Shown: positions 46,639-59,913, counted from the stretch's first letter. The stretch is DNA of 64,000 bases from Pelodera strongyloides (GCA_036852015.1 JAANDG010000059.1:248001-312000), one strand, 5' to 3'. The notes: a model not told the origin generated them from the letters alone. A program made the numbers and translations.

Positions 46639-47510
46639 GGTATGACCATTGGATAAGAACATACTCTCACCATTGCACTTTTAAGCGTAAGTACGTACTT
46701 ACACTTTGAATAGGAACAGTTAGTCTCTTAGCTTATCTACATTACAGTGACACAGCTCAACATTCACCTTTTACAGGTTTAGAGACTGCAGGTAGGAAAG
46801 AGTTGCTTCAAATTAAGAGTGATACAATTTTGTTTTAGGAGCTGGTTGGCTGCGTGAGGGACAGCTGTGATCGACTATCAAGCGTGTCTACATTGGATAT
46901 TGGAACGATCTGCTCTCTAATTAAGGCCTAGTAATGAATACGCCTTCCTACCTCCTACCGTCTCTTATTCTGTTAATGTAGTACGTCCATTGTCGATCCG
47001 TTGAATCTTGTTGTAAAGTTCTGAATGGCAAGTTGCCGAGCACATTTGTCCTTGATCTGAATCTAGAAATCTACGTTGATCCGTTGGCTGGTCGACTATG
47101 GAGTGGTCAGCACTCACTTCTATTGTTCACCCTTTTGTAGTTTATGTGTATCATTTTTTTGTGTTTATCAATGTTTGATGTTGCCGATCCCTCATTGGCA
47201 GGAGACTTAAGTTCGTTTCCTATTTAAATATGTTTGTTGTTGAGCACATTGCTAACCTAAGCGTGCTCTAATGTGCTAATTGGCAGAGCGTAGTTATTAT
47301 TTATTGTAGTTGTTCTATATATAAGAAAACAGTGGCCTAATATTGATTGTTTCGAAAGAGGGCCGTTTGTTCCGTAATACTGCAGATCTGGTGGCAGTTA
47401 TGATGTTAATTATTACTGTTTATTATAATAAAAGTGTTTCTATTCTAGTAGTTGAAGACCGTGACTACTTATTATTGTGCAATGTGTATGTGTAATAAAA
47501 GGGTTTTCCA
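46639..47510 (+). other. 3' UTR of type 1 copy 2
   Basis: Donor G|GTATGA begins one base after the stop; acceptor TTTTGTTTTAG ends at 46838. AATAAA poly(A) signals at 47427-47432 and 47494-47499 are intact, unlike in copy 1. Confidence 0.5.
47494..47499 (+). terminator. Poly(A) signal AATAAA
   Basis: Canonical hexamer in the duplicated 3' UTR, followed by a G/T-rich stretch. A second AATAAA lies at 47427. Confidence 0.45.
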
Positions 47511-48231
47511 ATTCTAGTAGTTGAAGATCACTAGCTGACTGCACGGTGAAACATTACCTATATGTAAGTTAAAAACGTTCAAGGCTTGAAAAAACATACC
47601 ACAAGTATATTGTTCGCACTTATTTGCTAATAGCTCCAGTTACAAAAAGTTAAGTTGCAACTCTATTTCTGTTTCATAAAATCGCTTGAAGGTCGAAAGT
47701 ACGATTAACGGTAGAAAGAATACAAGAAACAAAATACAGCTAGACTTGCGCTTAGTATGCAAAGGGCAGCGGCAAAAGTTCGCACCGTACCGTAGGACAC
47801 ACAAAGTTACAAACAAAAGCTTACTGTAGGACACGAATTACTAACAATTCAAACGGGAGCCATGAATAAACAAAAAACTCTTACCGTAATTCATGCAGAA
47901 ATTCCAATATTTCAAGGTAAGAAGAGGAAAAACCACTCCAGTAAACACACTAATAATATAACACACAAACAAGAATTTATTAAAAACAAAATTGAATGGC
48001 ATCAATGCATAAAAACAAATCGATCTATAAGTCGGTTAGCCTGTACAAAGTTAGAAATCTCCATGCTTCAACTTTCTAAGAACCAAATGTTCTAAACAAT
48101 GAGAAAAACTTAATATAGAATGCTTTATAACTGATATTCTCCTATTTGCTACAAATATGTTAAAGTGGTCAGAGGTCAGGTACGATATCCTGATATACTA
48201 CTATACACATTACGTTCTCTGGCCAGATTGT

Positions 48232-49512
48232 CAGATTGTAAGCATTGTAAATACATATATGAAACATTTGACAATCTGCTTACTAACACAGAATAATATC
48301 AGATTGTAAGCATTGTAAATACATATACGAAACATTTGACAATCTGCTTACTAACACAGAATAATATCAGATTGTAAGCATTGTAAATACATATATGAAA
48401 CATTTGACAATCTGCTTACTAACACAGAATAATATCAGATTGTAAGCATTGTAAATACATATATGAAACATTTGACAATCTGCTTACTAACACAGAATAA
48501 TATCAGATTGTAAGCATTGTAAATACATATATGAAACATTTGACAATCTGCTTACTAACACAGAATAATATCAGATTGTAAGCATTGTAAATACATATAT
48601 GAAACATTTGACAATCTGCTTACTAACACAGAATAATATCAGATTGTAAGCATTGTAAATACATATATGAAACATTTGACAATCTGCTTACTAACACAGA
48701 ATAATATCAGATTGTAAGCATTGTAAATACATATATGAAACATTTGACAATCTGCTTACTAACACAGAATAATATCAGATTGTAAGCATTGTAAATACAT
48801 ATATGAAACATTTGACAATCTGCTTACTAACACAGAATAATATCAGATTGTAAGCATTGTAAATACATATACGAAACATTTGACAATCTGCTTACTAACA
48901 CAGAATAATATCAGATTGTAAGCATTGTAAATACATATATGAAACATTTGACAATCTGCTTACTAACACAGAATAATATCAGATTGTAAGCATTGTAAAT
49001 ACATATATGAAACATTTGACAATCTGCTTACTAACACAGAATAATATCAGATTGTAAGCATTGTAAATACATATATGAAACATTTGACAATCTGCTTACT
49101 AACACAGAATAATATCAGATTGTAAGCATTGTAAATACATATACGAAACATTTGACAATCTGCTTACTAACACAGAATAATATCAGATTGTAAGCATTGT
49201 AAATACATATACGAAACATTTGACAATCTGCTTACTAACACAGAATAATATCAGATTGTAAGCATTGTAAATACATATATGAAACATTTGACAATCTGCT
49301 TACTAACACAGAATAATATCAGATTGTAAGCATTGTAAATACATATATGAAACATTTGACAATCTGCTTACTAACACAGAATAATATCAGATTGTAAGCA
49401 TTGTAAATATATATACGAAACATTTGACAATCTGCTTACTAACACAGAATAATATCAGATTGTAAGCATTGTAAATACATATATGAAACATTTGGCAATC
49501 TGCTTACTAACG
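48232..49512. repeat. 68-bp tandem repeat, 18 full copies plus one diverged
   Basis: Unit starts CAGATTGTAAGCATTGTAAA and ends ACACAGAATAATAT, with near identity between copies (a TATATG/TATACG variant is the main difference). Each unit holds an 8-bp inverted repeat CAGATTGT/ACAATCTG and GTAAGCA/TGCTTAC, so single strands can form hairpins. Units adjoin without spacers, so this is not a CRISPR. Confidence 0.95.
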
Positions 49513-49555
49513 TGGTAGAATACCAGATTGCACAATCAAACAAATACACAAACAC

Positions 49556-52500
49556 CGGTTATATTTAAAAAATACTTAAATAGTCTACACAACGTCCAAT
49601 TCCTGTCCTTACTAGTAGGCACGATGTGCAGATAGGAGAACTCGGCTCAGAAATCCAGAGACACTGGCCTGGCTGAAACATGAAAATATTAGTGGCAGTG
49701 ATAGTGATAGCAAAATATGATAGTTTACTATCATACCCTTAAATTATAAACATAAGACAACCGGATTGCAAAACAAAACTACACTAGTTTTCAAGTGATC
49801 CTTATACACGTTTCTATCTGCTCAAGGAATAAACAACGAAAAGCATATGAAAATCAGAGGAAGCTCGAGCTTAGACAAAGACAAAGGCCTTGCCTAAAGC
49901 AAGCCACTAAGCATTCTTGAAAATAAATGTAAAGCATTAGTTCTATTTAGTTACTCAACTAAAAATACTCTTAATGTCTTAATAAAGCCATAAAGCGTAG
50001 TCGGTAATTGACACAATTCCAAATTTATATTCAAAATTTGTAAGTGGTGAAACACGTAGTTGTGACACGCCGCACAAAAACTGCTCAAATAAAATCAAAA
50101 CAACACATGCTTAATTTACGCATACGCATAGGTATTCTCTGATCCAAAATCGCAAAAACATGAAAGGGTAAATATTACCTGGATTTCAAAAAGGCATCAT
50201 TTGCACGGCAGAGATCGACATAAACTGTGCAAATGGGAGACGCGCGATCACAATTCGATTCTTATAAGCAACCTTGTAACCTGTAATAATTAAATATACA
50301 ATTACGCACGCGAAAACAAGTAAGAACATAACCGAGCCCACTAAAGCAATTTACAAACTATTTGTTGTAATTGTTGTGAAGAAAAGGGCGCAATTTCATA
50401 TTTCATGGAAACTCCAAACAATCAGAGAATACATTACACATTGATTACTAGAATTCTATAAATAATATAAAATATAAAATAAATACCCACCTGACATAAA
50501 ACAAAACAGTCCGCGTGTGGCGGGCGTGTGCTCACGTTGACAGTAGGATGGTACTGTTTCAGTTCGTCCAAATGAAATCGGTCCTTGTTCTGGAATGTAA
50601 AAGTGGATTTCAATTTCAAAACAAAAATGTTGCCACGCACGATTCATAAAAGACAGTTGAGGTTTAGTTAGGCTTTTAGACAATGTCCACCAAAGTTATG
50701 TCCCTAGGTTGTAAAGAGCACGAGTACTTATTAATTCACATTCAATATTCCAATAATAGAAGAAACAATCAGCGTTACGCGTTATGCCAAATCTAGGATA
50801 ATTGGTGTTTAATTATTGACCTTTTATTCCGTAAAAGAGTGCATACTCATACTATAATACAAAAAAAAATACAAAAAAAAACACTAGCTGCCCTGGCCTG
50901 GTAGCTCTCCAAAGTTCACTAGTACCGTTAGCTTTAGTTGTTTGATAACAGGGCAAGGCAAGGTACGGTAAATTAATTGCACACATTATTTATACAAAAA
51001 TTCTACCTGAAACATCTTGCGAGTATGAAACGTCGCGACTAGCAATAATAAGTAGCTTCGTAGCTTCACGTCGATATAGCGATAAGTGATTCCTTCGACA
51101 TCCAAGACCCACCAGCACCAAGCGATTGCCGCAGAGAGAATGGTCGCCCTGAATAATAAATATTATTTGAAAACAAAAAGCAATTTGCATCATAAACTTC
51201 AATGAACACAAAACTACATAGTAGTGTGTTCAAACCAGACTTACGTCAAACAAATCATTAAAGCCGATAGCAGACATTATAATTCAGCTATTTTCACTTG
51301 GCTTGGCCTTCGCGAGATAACAAACACCGTATTTTACACATTTTACAGTGGCAGGCTGGCTCAAATGCTGTGTGACTGAAGCCCGTACGTAAATATACGA
51401 AACTATGGCTAGCTAACAACAGGGTCTAAATAATATTTTTTTAAGAAGACATGCCAAGCAAAAACAAAATAAAAAATCAATATGTCAAAACTCCCTGAGC
51501 TAAAGGAACTGCTTATTAAGCAAACACCAAGACAGGGATACGATACTGCAAAATAAGTTAAAAAGCACGTGAGCGGAGGACATACTGCCAACCTAGAGCG
51601 ATAAAGACATGAAATATATACATAAACTACCTTGCTTACCTGCACTCTTAGTTCAGTTTGATTGTTTGATCCACAGCAACGCTGGACTGGAACTTGGCCA
51701 CATGAATCATGGCATCAACTTGATCAAATGAACTATCACTGGTTCAGGGCGCCTCTCAGAATCGATAGTAACCTAAAAGATGCTTCATAATGAAATATAT
51801 AATCAACAGCCAATTTAACAACATAAATAACACAGGGATTAGATAAAAATACGTGAATAAAGGCTCAACGTAAACAACGCACGAACGCACTAGCTCTAGC
51901 CTAGCCTAGCTCAAACATCTGTTTATCTATACCGGCACCATCGTGTGAATCATAGGCATAATAAGAGAATATTCATTTAGTTCCACCGTTCCACGATTAC
52001 TAGTAAGTATGAGTAATTATACGACACAAACGCCGTCGCAAAAGTATAGGAAAAGACTCACCACACCAGTCAAAAATAAACAACAGAGTAATATCAGATT
52101 TGGAATGAATAAAAACTTAGCACTTAGCACACTACATACATCAACTGTACGAGGCTCCAACGAGCTAGGTTGAGAAAAGTGTCTGGTTTACGTGAAAGTA
52201 CTTTTAACTGGCGCATAGCCGAGCACATTCGTTTGACCCCTTACCTCTACTTATTGTAACAATGTAACTACTGGACCCTGGACATCGCCACTGTCAGAAC
52301 GTAGCGCACTCGATTAGTTGGCGAGAGCGGAAGCCGGTCGGTCGCATTAACGCGGGCAAATTCTAAAAAAGCACTATATCCCACACTGTGTAGAATGTAT
52401 TGGACGAATGTTAAGAAACAAGGTAGTCACTTGACTCTAGTTTAAAGAAAATGAATATACGTACCTCAAGGAACGAATAGAATTGTGAAGTTGGTAAAAC

Positions 52501-53560
52501 AAATACGTTAAAGTATCGAAAAAGTGTAGTGTGGTACCTACTCAATTAGCCTGAAGAGCGTGAGCGATAGTCATGGATGGGCACATGGGCAGATTGTAGT
52601 AGACGAATGACGGCCCCCAAAACTGCAGAGTTTAACGACCAGAAGAGGCACCGGCACTCAGTTTCCGGCTGGCCTCAACACGAGGACATACCTATGCCCA
52701 AACCCATCTGCAATGAAAACTCATTAAATATTGCGAGTAAAATACAGATTGACTCAAGTACAATAAGTTTGTTTGTTTGACATTCAACCCCGTACGATTA
52801 TTTTCGCACATAGGAAAGGGCTAAAGGTTAACATTCAAACTTAAAACCATATAAATAACTTCTCAAAAACAAGCAATATAAACAAAAAAAAGTAATCCAA
52901 AACCATCAAATCGCGAAAAACCGACCGACCGACCGGACCGAAAAAATTTAATCTTCTAAAAAAAATGTGAATATGTGAACAAGTACTGTATTATAGTGTA
53001 CAGTAAAACCGTCGTGCTACAAAACTTGGAGCGCGGTTTAGTCTGCCTTGGTTAAAATTCAACCAGAGCCAAGAAGTGCTAAAAGATACCACCATTTTCA
53101 GAAAAAAGCAAAAAGAAATACTGGAATTTCTGCTCCTACTCATATTGTGCAATAGCTATATTACGCAAACCTCCTGTAAAATGGCCATGCGCCTCAAAAC
53201 AGCATTTGTTTCGATATTACAAACGAGAGAACTCATGGATGCAATAGTTTTTTCGTTGGGTAAAAGTCTACAAGCGGAAAATAATACACATGAAAAAATA
53301 CTAGTTCACCATGATTTTATCTTTGCCTTATGTCTTAAGTTAAAAATATTACAGTCCACAGCGACCTATTGCAAGAACACAAAAATTGTCAGATGTAGTT
53401 TAATGACTTGATACATTAATATTACAAAAACTAATCATCATTTTATTTTTATCGTTATAACTGGTTATAAAGCTCTCATAGTAACGAAAGTCAAAATGTA
53501 TCCTTTGTACATAGTTTAGGTTACATCAGAGAGCCTTTTTTCCAGTTTCCACCCTGAATT
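49556..53560. other. 4-kb block present only in the second duplicate
   Basis: In the first duplicate ACAATCAAACAAATACACAA (about 25564) leads directly to GAACTGATGTACCATTAAG; in the second these are separated by 4 kb. Either an insertion here or a deletion in copy 1. The block holds a tentative minus-strand gene (50186-51277) and otherwise unassigned AT-rich DNA. A 111-codon frame at 53076-53411 has no recognisable feature. Confidence 0.55.
50186..51277 (-). CDS. Tentative four-exon gene, function unknown
   Basis: A phase-consistent model on the minus strand: 51277-51245 (MSAIGFNDLFD, donor GAC|GTAAGT), 51148-51007, 50589-50491, 50280-50186, giving about 122 residues that end VQMMPF. All acceptors are good (TATTCAG, CATTCCAG, TTACAG). 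Exons 2 and 3 are also open in a second frame (with RFHLDELKQYHPTVNVSTRP and a hydrophobic stretch), so the true frame is uncertain. No family is recognised. Confidence 0.3.
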
Positions 53561-53661
53561 TACCAATTTGGAACTGACGTACCATCAAGTATTACAAACA
53601 TTACAAACATAACCACTTACATCAATCATATATTTACATCAAATAGTATCTTATTATTATG

Positions 53662-54056
53662 CCAGACGGCTGCGCCGCCTGAGGCGACCTTCTAGCACAT
53701 TTTTATTTCATACATACGTGAAACGTGGATTCAAATGTGGTTCAAAAAATTAGCATATGCTAAAATCCTCGCTTTATTGCTTCTTTTGTTGCTCTAGATT
53801 TGCATGTTCTTTATATTTTAATCGAAGTACTTTGAGCGCCGCCGACGCGCCCGAACGATATACCACACACATTCCGTATATGCAGCCTTTTTTGGACTTT
53901 TGTGAGAGGGGCGCTCGGGATGTGAGATGGCTCAGTGCATGGGAACATGAACTACTGAACCAATCCCACTTCCTGAGCGTAACGCACATCATCCAAACAC
54001 ACAATCAATCAATCAAACAAACAAACAAACAAAGCTCCCAACTTTATATAATAAGA
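53662..54056 (-). mobile_element. Deleted Helitron with paralogous empty site
   Basis: The minus strand starts TCTTATTATATAAAGTTGGG at 54056 and ends with the GCCTCAGGCGGC hairpin and CTGG at 53665-53662. The first duplicate at about 25690 reads TATTATTATATATGATACG uninterrupted, so the insertion site is known and no target duplication was made, as expected for Helitrons. Confidence 0.75.
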
Positions 54057-54560
54057 TTATATGATACGTAGTAAGTAATAAAAAGCCAAAGAGAAACATA
54101 AAATTATGCTCGAAATCTATCCGCCATATCCATCATTATGACTTGTTGATGCTTGAGGTTTCTTGCAGTTGAATGCCAAAAATTAACCTAAAAGAAAAAC
54201 GATGATGCCAGTTTGCTTAGTTCCCTATGTTTCGTCGAGTAAAACAATCAAGGTGTTGCATAGAAAACTGAAATATTGTTAAACTTTTTTTTTCAACTAA
54301 ATCGCATTTATATGGTAACATAACTTACTTTCCAACAAATAGCTGTAATTTTTTTTTTTGAACTATCCTACAAGTTTCTGCAATCTATTTCGCTAACTAC
54401 ACTGAGGAAACTCGGTTGCTGCGCGGCGAACCCCTGGCGCAAAAATGGCGCGGCGAAAGGTAGGCAAGAAAAATATATGAATGCGAAAATTGATTATTAT
54501 GTATAGACAGCAACATTTCAATTCTTTATTAAACGAAGAACTAGTTGGATAAATGAAATT
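54057..54560. repeat. End of the segmental duplicate (matches 25695-26140)
   Basis: Resumes homology to the 3' flank of the first unit (AAAATTATGCT, GTTTCTTGCAGTTGAATGCC) and ends in the GCGCGGCGAAAG dispersed repeat. No gene seen. Confidence 0.55.
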
Positions 54561-54952
54561 ACACGTCAAAGATTTTAATACAATTCCGTAACTGTAAATG
54601 ATATCTTTGTAAACCCATTGAGAACATATACATTTGAAAATGGGACCTAGTCGAGTCCCGTTGAAAATATTTTATATGATATTGTTTAAGGAGGACGCTC
54701 ACGAGAATTAAGTGATATATTGCTGTCCGTAATATGATGGTGTTAGCTAACAAAAAATCTTTACAAAACACTTTAAATGCTCAACTGATGTCTTATTATC
54801 AAAGATGATAGTGTCTTACAAAAACATGCTTTGCAAAGCACACTACTTTAATTGTAAAGGTTCAATTGTAAAGGTACATATTTCGCGGTTGAAAAGTACT
54901 GTCATAAAATACAATTAGGTAGAGCAGACAGTCACTAATTGTAGAATAATTA

Positions 54953-56179
54953 GGGCTAATTGTACATTTCACCACGTACACCACTACACCACGTGCACCA
55001 CTTTGCACCACAATACACCACAGAACACCACCTTCGGGGAGTACACCACATTTTCGTGGTTTACACCACCCGTACACCACCAGTACACCACTCGCGCACC
55101 ACCCATACACCACCCGTGCACCACCCATACACAACCTTGGCACCACCTATACACCACCTTGGCACCACCTATACACCACACCATATGAACGTCAGATGTA
55201 GTAAATATATAAAACAATGAGCATATTTGTTGTAAACGGCGCATTATGTTTGATTCCGAAGTGCACATACATTACTACAATTAATTACTAACACGGGGCC
55301 GTGTGCAGTCCAATAGATTATAAATATGCAAGGCAAGAATAACAAACACTAGAGATTGTCTGAGAACTTAACATACCCCATTCAACTTTCGATAGCCAAC
55401 ACTTTACTACCCCAATGAGTAATTATGCTAACCAATTGTGGGGTAGTATTTTCCCTATAAGGTACTACTTTTAGTAGATGGAGTGGTTATTCTGCTTTGG
55501 AAAAATTACCCCTTTGTTGGGGGACAGTATTTTTCTATTTATTTATTTACTAAATACACCAAAAGGTGTATTTATGAATGATGTGATTATGAATGATGTG
55601 ATTTGGGGTACCAAACTACACTGGGATAGTATTCTACAACTTCACGGTTTTTTGTTCTAAGGTTAACCTGGAACAGATGGTCGTGCTGTAGAAAATCTAA
55701 AAAAAACCCGTCTATACAAATGTACTGTATATAATCGTCATATATGCACTTAGCATGCATGACACAGTATAGTTTGTTTCTAATGTTTGTTATTCTTGCC
55801 TTGCATATTTATAATCTATTGGACTGCACACGGCCTCGTGTTAGTAATTAATTGTAGTAATGTACGTGCACTTCGGAATCAAACATAATGCGCCGTTTAC
55901 AACAAATATGCTCATTGTTTTATATATTTACTACATCTGACGTCCATATGGTGTGGTGTATAGGTGGTGCCAAGGTGGTGTATAGGTGGTGCCAAGGTTG
56001 TGTATGGGTGGTGCACGGGTGGTGTATGGGTGGTGCGCGAGTGGTGTACTGGTGGTATACGGGTGGTGTAAACCACGAAAATGTGGTGTACTCCCCGAAG
56101 GTGGTGTTCTGTGGTGTATTGTGGTGCAAAGTGGTGCACGTGGTGTAGTGGTGTACGTGGTGAAATGTACAATTAGCCC
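54953..56179. repeat. Long foldback: 397-bp arms, 433-bp spacer
   Basis: Arm 54953-55349 is the reverse complement of 55783-56179 with hardly any mismatch and no length change. Ends are GGGCTAATTGTACATTTCAC and its complement. The outer half of each arm is a CACCAC/GTGGTG-rich stretch. His/Thr- and Val/Tyr-rich frames in it are low-complexity artefacts. It may be a foldback transposon; a transcript would form a long hairpin. Confidence 0.85.
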
Positions 56180-56379
56180 GGGCATATTTTTGTTTTCCTA
56201 AAGTTAGGTAAGTGGAGTCTATGAGAAGTCATGTCTAATGGTGCCGAATACTTATTTTGTTATTTTATTTCCCTTTTCCAGGGAACCCCAATCAATAAAT
56301 GGGTAAGTTGACTGTAGTACGTGATTTGTAGCTCTGATGGAAATAGAGCCTCTCTGATGGAAATAGATGGAAAGATAGA

Positions 56380-56420
56380 TAATTGATAAATAGATAGATA
56401 GATAGATAGATAGATAGATG
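56380..56420. repeat. GATA microsatellite
   Basis: About seven uninterrupted GATA units, bordered by two copies of CTCTGATGGAAATAGA. Confidence 0.85.
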
Positions 56421-57270
56421 GAAAGGCTCTGATGGAAATAGAGCCTACCCGTGCGGTCGCCATGTAAAATAAGAGCTTGCCCATGGCCTTACTTTATCTA
56501 CGGTGTATTGTGTTGTGTGCGGTAGTATGCTGTATACAGTGTGAATATAATACAACAATACAAGCACATATTTATGTCCCTTGTTAGAACCAGTTAGTAT
56601 CAGGACATGGGGGCACACTGAGGCTTCAACATAAACACGTCTCTTTCTACGTGAAAAGTGGGCGGCACGCACACGTAACTGCCGTCATAGAGACAAACTA
56701 GAATGGCCCTCACGCATGAATAGATGTTGAAAAGAGGGAAAGAACCAAACTAGAATGCCTCATACGTAACTAAATAAAGACATAAGTGTTGTGAGAACAC
56801 AGCACTTACAACCCAATATCTTCGTGAGTATTGAAATTGAACACTACTTTTTCTATTCCAAATTTTTACTATCCCTTATAGAAAATAAAGAAACAAAAAA
56901 AACACACAATTTAAGGTGAGCTGATCCCTTTAATTCTCAGACAGAGAACGAAAAAAAAAACGTCAGTAGCCGGTCACCAATTAGTTTTCACCGAAAACGA
57001 TTTGGTGACCATTTGGTGACCAGTTACTGACGATTTTCAAAAAATTAAGTCACATCAAGGTCAGCAGTAGGTCACCAAATGGGTTGCCCACAAAAAATCA
57101 GGGTAACGACCGTCAACAGAGTGTTTCCTCCGTTTACCATGTAAGTACGTTTCAAGCATCTTACAAACAACGATCTAAAACTGACATGTAATAAACAAAA
57201 TTCGGTTGCTCATCGCGTAAACTTGTTAGAGCATCTAGGAGTTTCAGTTTATTTTTCTGCGAGAAGAACA

Positions 57271-57419
57271 GAGGCCGTATTCACCAACACTCAGGGAGCC
57301 CTCCCTAGGCTCATGAGCGCTCAGAATCCCTTCTGCTCTTACTCTCGCACTCACTACGCATTCTTTAGCTCCTTGGGGAGGCCAGGGAGGGCTCCCTGCG
57401 TGTTGGTGAATACGGCCTC
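57271..57419. mobile_element. 149-bp MITE, GAGGCCGTATTCACCAAC ends
   Basis: GAGGCCGTATTCACCAACAC and its exact complement bracket a centre that continues as imperfect inverted repeat (AGGGAGCCCTCCCT). It is unrelated to the TTAA families. Confidence 0.7.
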
Positions 57420-57781
57420 AGAATACCAGAGAACTGTATACAAAAGAGTGCCTCCGTTTTTTTTCCATTGTAGCAATACGTTTCAAGTATGTGATAAACA
57501 GCGAAACGTCATAAAACAAGTAGTTGTTCACGTCTCCAAGGTTTACAGTGTAAGATTGCTACAACATAATATGCTACAAGTATGCCTCCTAGTCAGAAAC
57601 AACGTTTTTAGCACAGTCAACATTTCGGCTAATTCATAAATGAAACCGAAAATATAAACCACATGAGGTTTGTGTCACCAAACAAACAAGTAACAAGCAA
57701 TAATTATCACGCACATGATTCCATTCGGGCTCTCTGAACTGAAATGTGGTTCCCAACTTTTCAGATCAGTACTTTATTTAA

Positions 57782-57956
57782 AGCGAAATAGTGACCAGTT
57801 TTTGAAACACATCGAGTACACCAGAATTCTCATACAGCTTATGCAAATGAACATAAATTAGAATAAAAAAATCGAGCTAACTTCGAGCAAATTAGCATAA
57901 AAATGTAATAATTCAGTTGTTCACGATGTGTTTCAAAAACGGGCCGGTATTTCGCT
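57782..57956. mobile_element. TTAA MITE, AGCGAAAT family
   Basis: AGCGAAATAGTGACCAGTTT to GGGCCGGTATTTCGCT, TTAA on both sides, arms related to 16951-17115. Confidence 0.7.
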
Positions 57957-58451
57957 TTAATTAATAATCAATAAGACACAGCTTTTTGTTTACAAGACTA
58001 ATGACGGCCATAGTCTATAGTTTCGGAAGGATGCTAAAAAGCTTATATGTAACGGGGATCCATGCCAAATGCATCTCGCTAACTTTCCAACCAGAAAACA
58101 GAATTTATGAGAGCTATTCTATCTAAAATCATATTTATGCGCTTGTGTATGATGTTATGATGTGGATGTGGACAGAGATTTTCCAAAGGATCAGAGTTCA
58201 GGGCCGTCTTCAAACTCGTTTATCAAACAAACCTTAGGTAATTGCCTAAACTGCTCGGTGAAACTCACTGGGATAAATCATTGGGAAATGGAGAGCTGTG
58301 TTTATCTCAAAATACATTGTAAGTTTATTTATATGCAATATTGAAAAATTGAGTGCACTGCAAGGCTCGGAAAAGTTCAACAAACATAACTTACAAGTAG
58401 CTATAAACAAAAAAGCTCCTACTTGACCATCGTAAGTATTGAAGGACGATA

Positions 58452-59913
58452 TCTTATTATATAAAGTTGGGAGCTTTGTTTGTTTGTTTGTGCGTTTGTT
58501 TGATTGTACGTTTGGATGATGTGCGTTACGCTCAGGTTGTAGGATTGGTTCAGTAGTTCACGTTCCCGTGCACTGAGCCATCTCACTTCCCGAGCGCCCC
58601 TCTCACAAATGTCCAAAAAAGGCTGCATATGTGGAATATGTGTGGTGTATCGTTCGGGCGTTTCTGCGGCACAAAGGGTTCAAAGAACACTCACGACACA
58701 AAACTCAAAGAACGACCAATTTTGAAAACTTGAAATCACGCTTTTTCGTCTAATGCTTTATTTACTCTTATTTTACAAAAATTTTCCATTGCCTTTCAAC
58801 GTGAGATTATCCTCACCTTGAGCAACCTACGAGAATCCAGCCCTGAGCTACGCACTCGCAGACTGCATACACTCACTGCATATACTCACCAACGCCATTG
58901 CGGATGGCTCACACGAATGCCACACAAAAGGTTGCATTATACTCCAAGGAAGCGGAGTATCGGCCGAGCGATAATGTTCAAGGAACATCCACTTGCTGTG
59001 CAACGCCATTGTGGAGCGCTCACATGAGCACCACACAAAAGTTTGCATGTACACCAAGGGCACGGAGTACATGCCGAGCGATAGAGTTCAAAGAACACCC
59101 ACTGCAGAGCACCTCCACTGCGGAACGCCCAGTGAACGCTACAAAGGCTGCCATATACAGAATGCTTGCGGGGTATCGTTCGAGCGATTGTGCGGCAAGT
59201 AGGCCGAGATCCCTGTTCCATGCAATTCAAGAAGCATATTCGCAATTATAATAATTCCCTGTCAATGGCATCGATGTGTGCTCAACTTGATGTTCCCCGT
59301 GGCGCGGTCCTTATTTAGGAGGAATATAGTCAACAGAAACTAAGTTATATCCCCGTGTTTGATATTGGTGTAGGTTTCAAAAGGAAAATAACAAAAGTGA
59401 AACCACTTCCTTCAGACAAATGTTTGCTTCTAACTTATATAGCCCAGCGAAACATTGCGACGTATCATCCAGGCACATTCCTTTTTTTAGGATTTGAAAT
59501 TTTTTCGATATCGTAGAGTCCAGCAAGTTGCAGAAAATTTAGGAGGAATATAGTCAACAGAAACAGTTCTAACCCGTGTTCAATATTGGTATGGGTTTCA
59601 AAAAGAAAAAGAAAGACTGGAGACTCTTTGGATACAAATGTTTCCTCCTAACTTATATAGCCCAGAGAAACATTGCGGCGTATCAGCCACGCGGTATTAA
59701 GCTGCTTTTAGGCTTTGGCAATTTTTTGGATGTCCTAGAGTAGAGCAAGTTGCAGACAATTTAGGAGAAATATAGTCAACAGAAACTAAGTTCTTTCCCC
59801 AGGAAACTATTCTTGCGAGAAAGAGTTGCCTCTACTTATAGATAGAGCCCGGTGAAACATAGCGACCATCAGCGAATATTGGAAAGACGCCTCAGGCGGC
59901 GGTAGCCGACTGG
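58452..59913 (+). mobile_element. Full-length nonautonomous Helitron
   Basis: A|TCTTATTATATAAAG at 58452 and, at the other end, the hairpin CGCCTCAGGCGGCGG followed by CTGG|T at 59910-59913. It is collinear with the minus-strand copy at 9907-11346, including the roughly 110-bp internal repeats. No protein is encoded; frames across it are shadows. Confidence 0.8.

Larger units (their letters stand above)
36560..54480 (+). repeat. Segmental duplication, unit 2
   Basis: Counterpart of 14000-26140, longer because of the ORF1-like retroelement, the tRNA-like sequence, the expanded 68-bp satellite, the 4-kb block and the Helitron. It lacks the short-word element of unit 1 intron 4. Confidence 0.8.

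Noticed and set aside
48232..49512. Possible CRISPR-like array
   Set aside because: The 68-bp units adjoin with no unique spacers, and the genome is eukaryotic.
49800..50280. Alternative reading NCDRASPICTVYVDLCRAND of the last tentative exon
   Set aside because: It would need an acceptor at TTATAAG and an incompatible phase; the chosen phase links all four exons.
53076..53411. 111-codon plus-strand frame
   Set aside because: No motif, homologue or splice context; composition is that of AT-rich noncoding DNA.
54960..56201. His/Thr-rich and Val/Trp-rich frames
   Set aside because: They are translations of CACCAC/GTGGTG tracts in the foldback arms and appear on both arms in mirror image.
57223..57639. 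138-codon frame
   Set aside because: It crosses the 57271-57419 MITE palindrome, and its codon content follows the inverted repeat.
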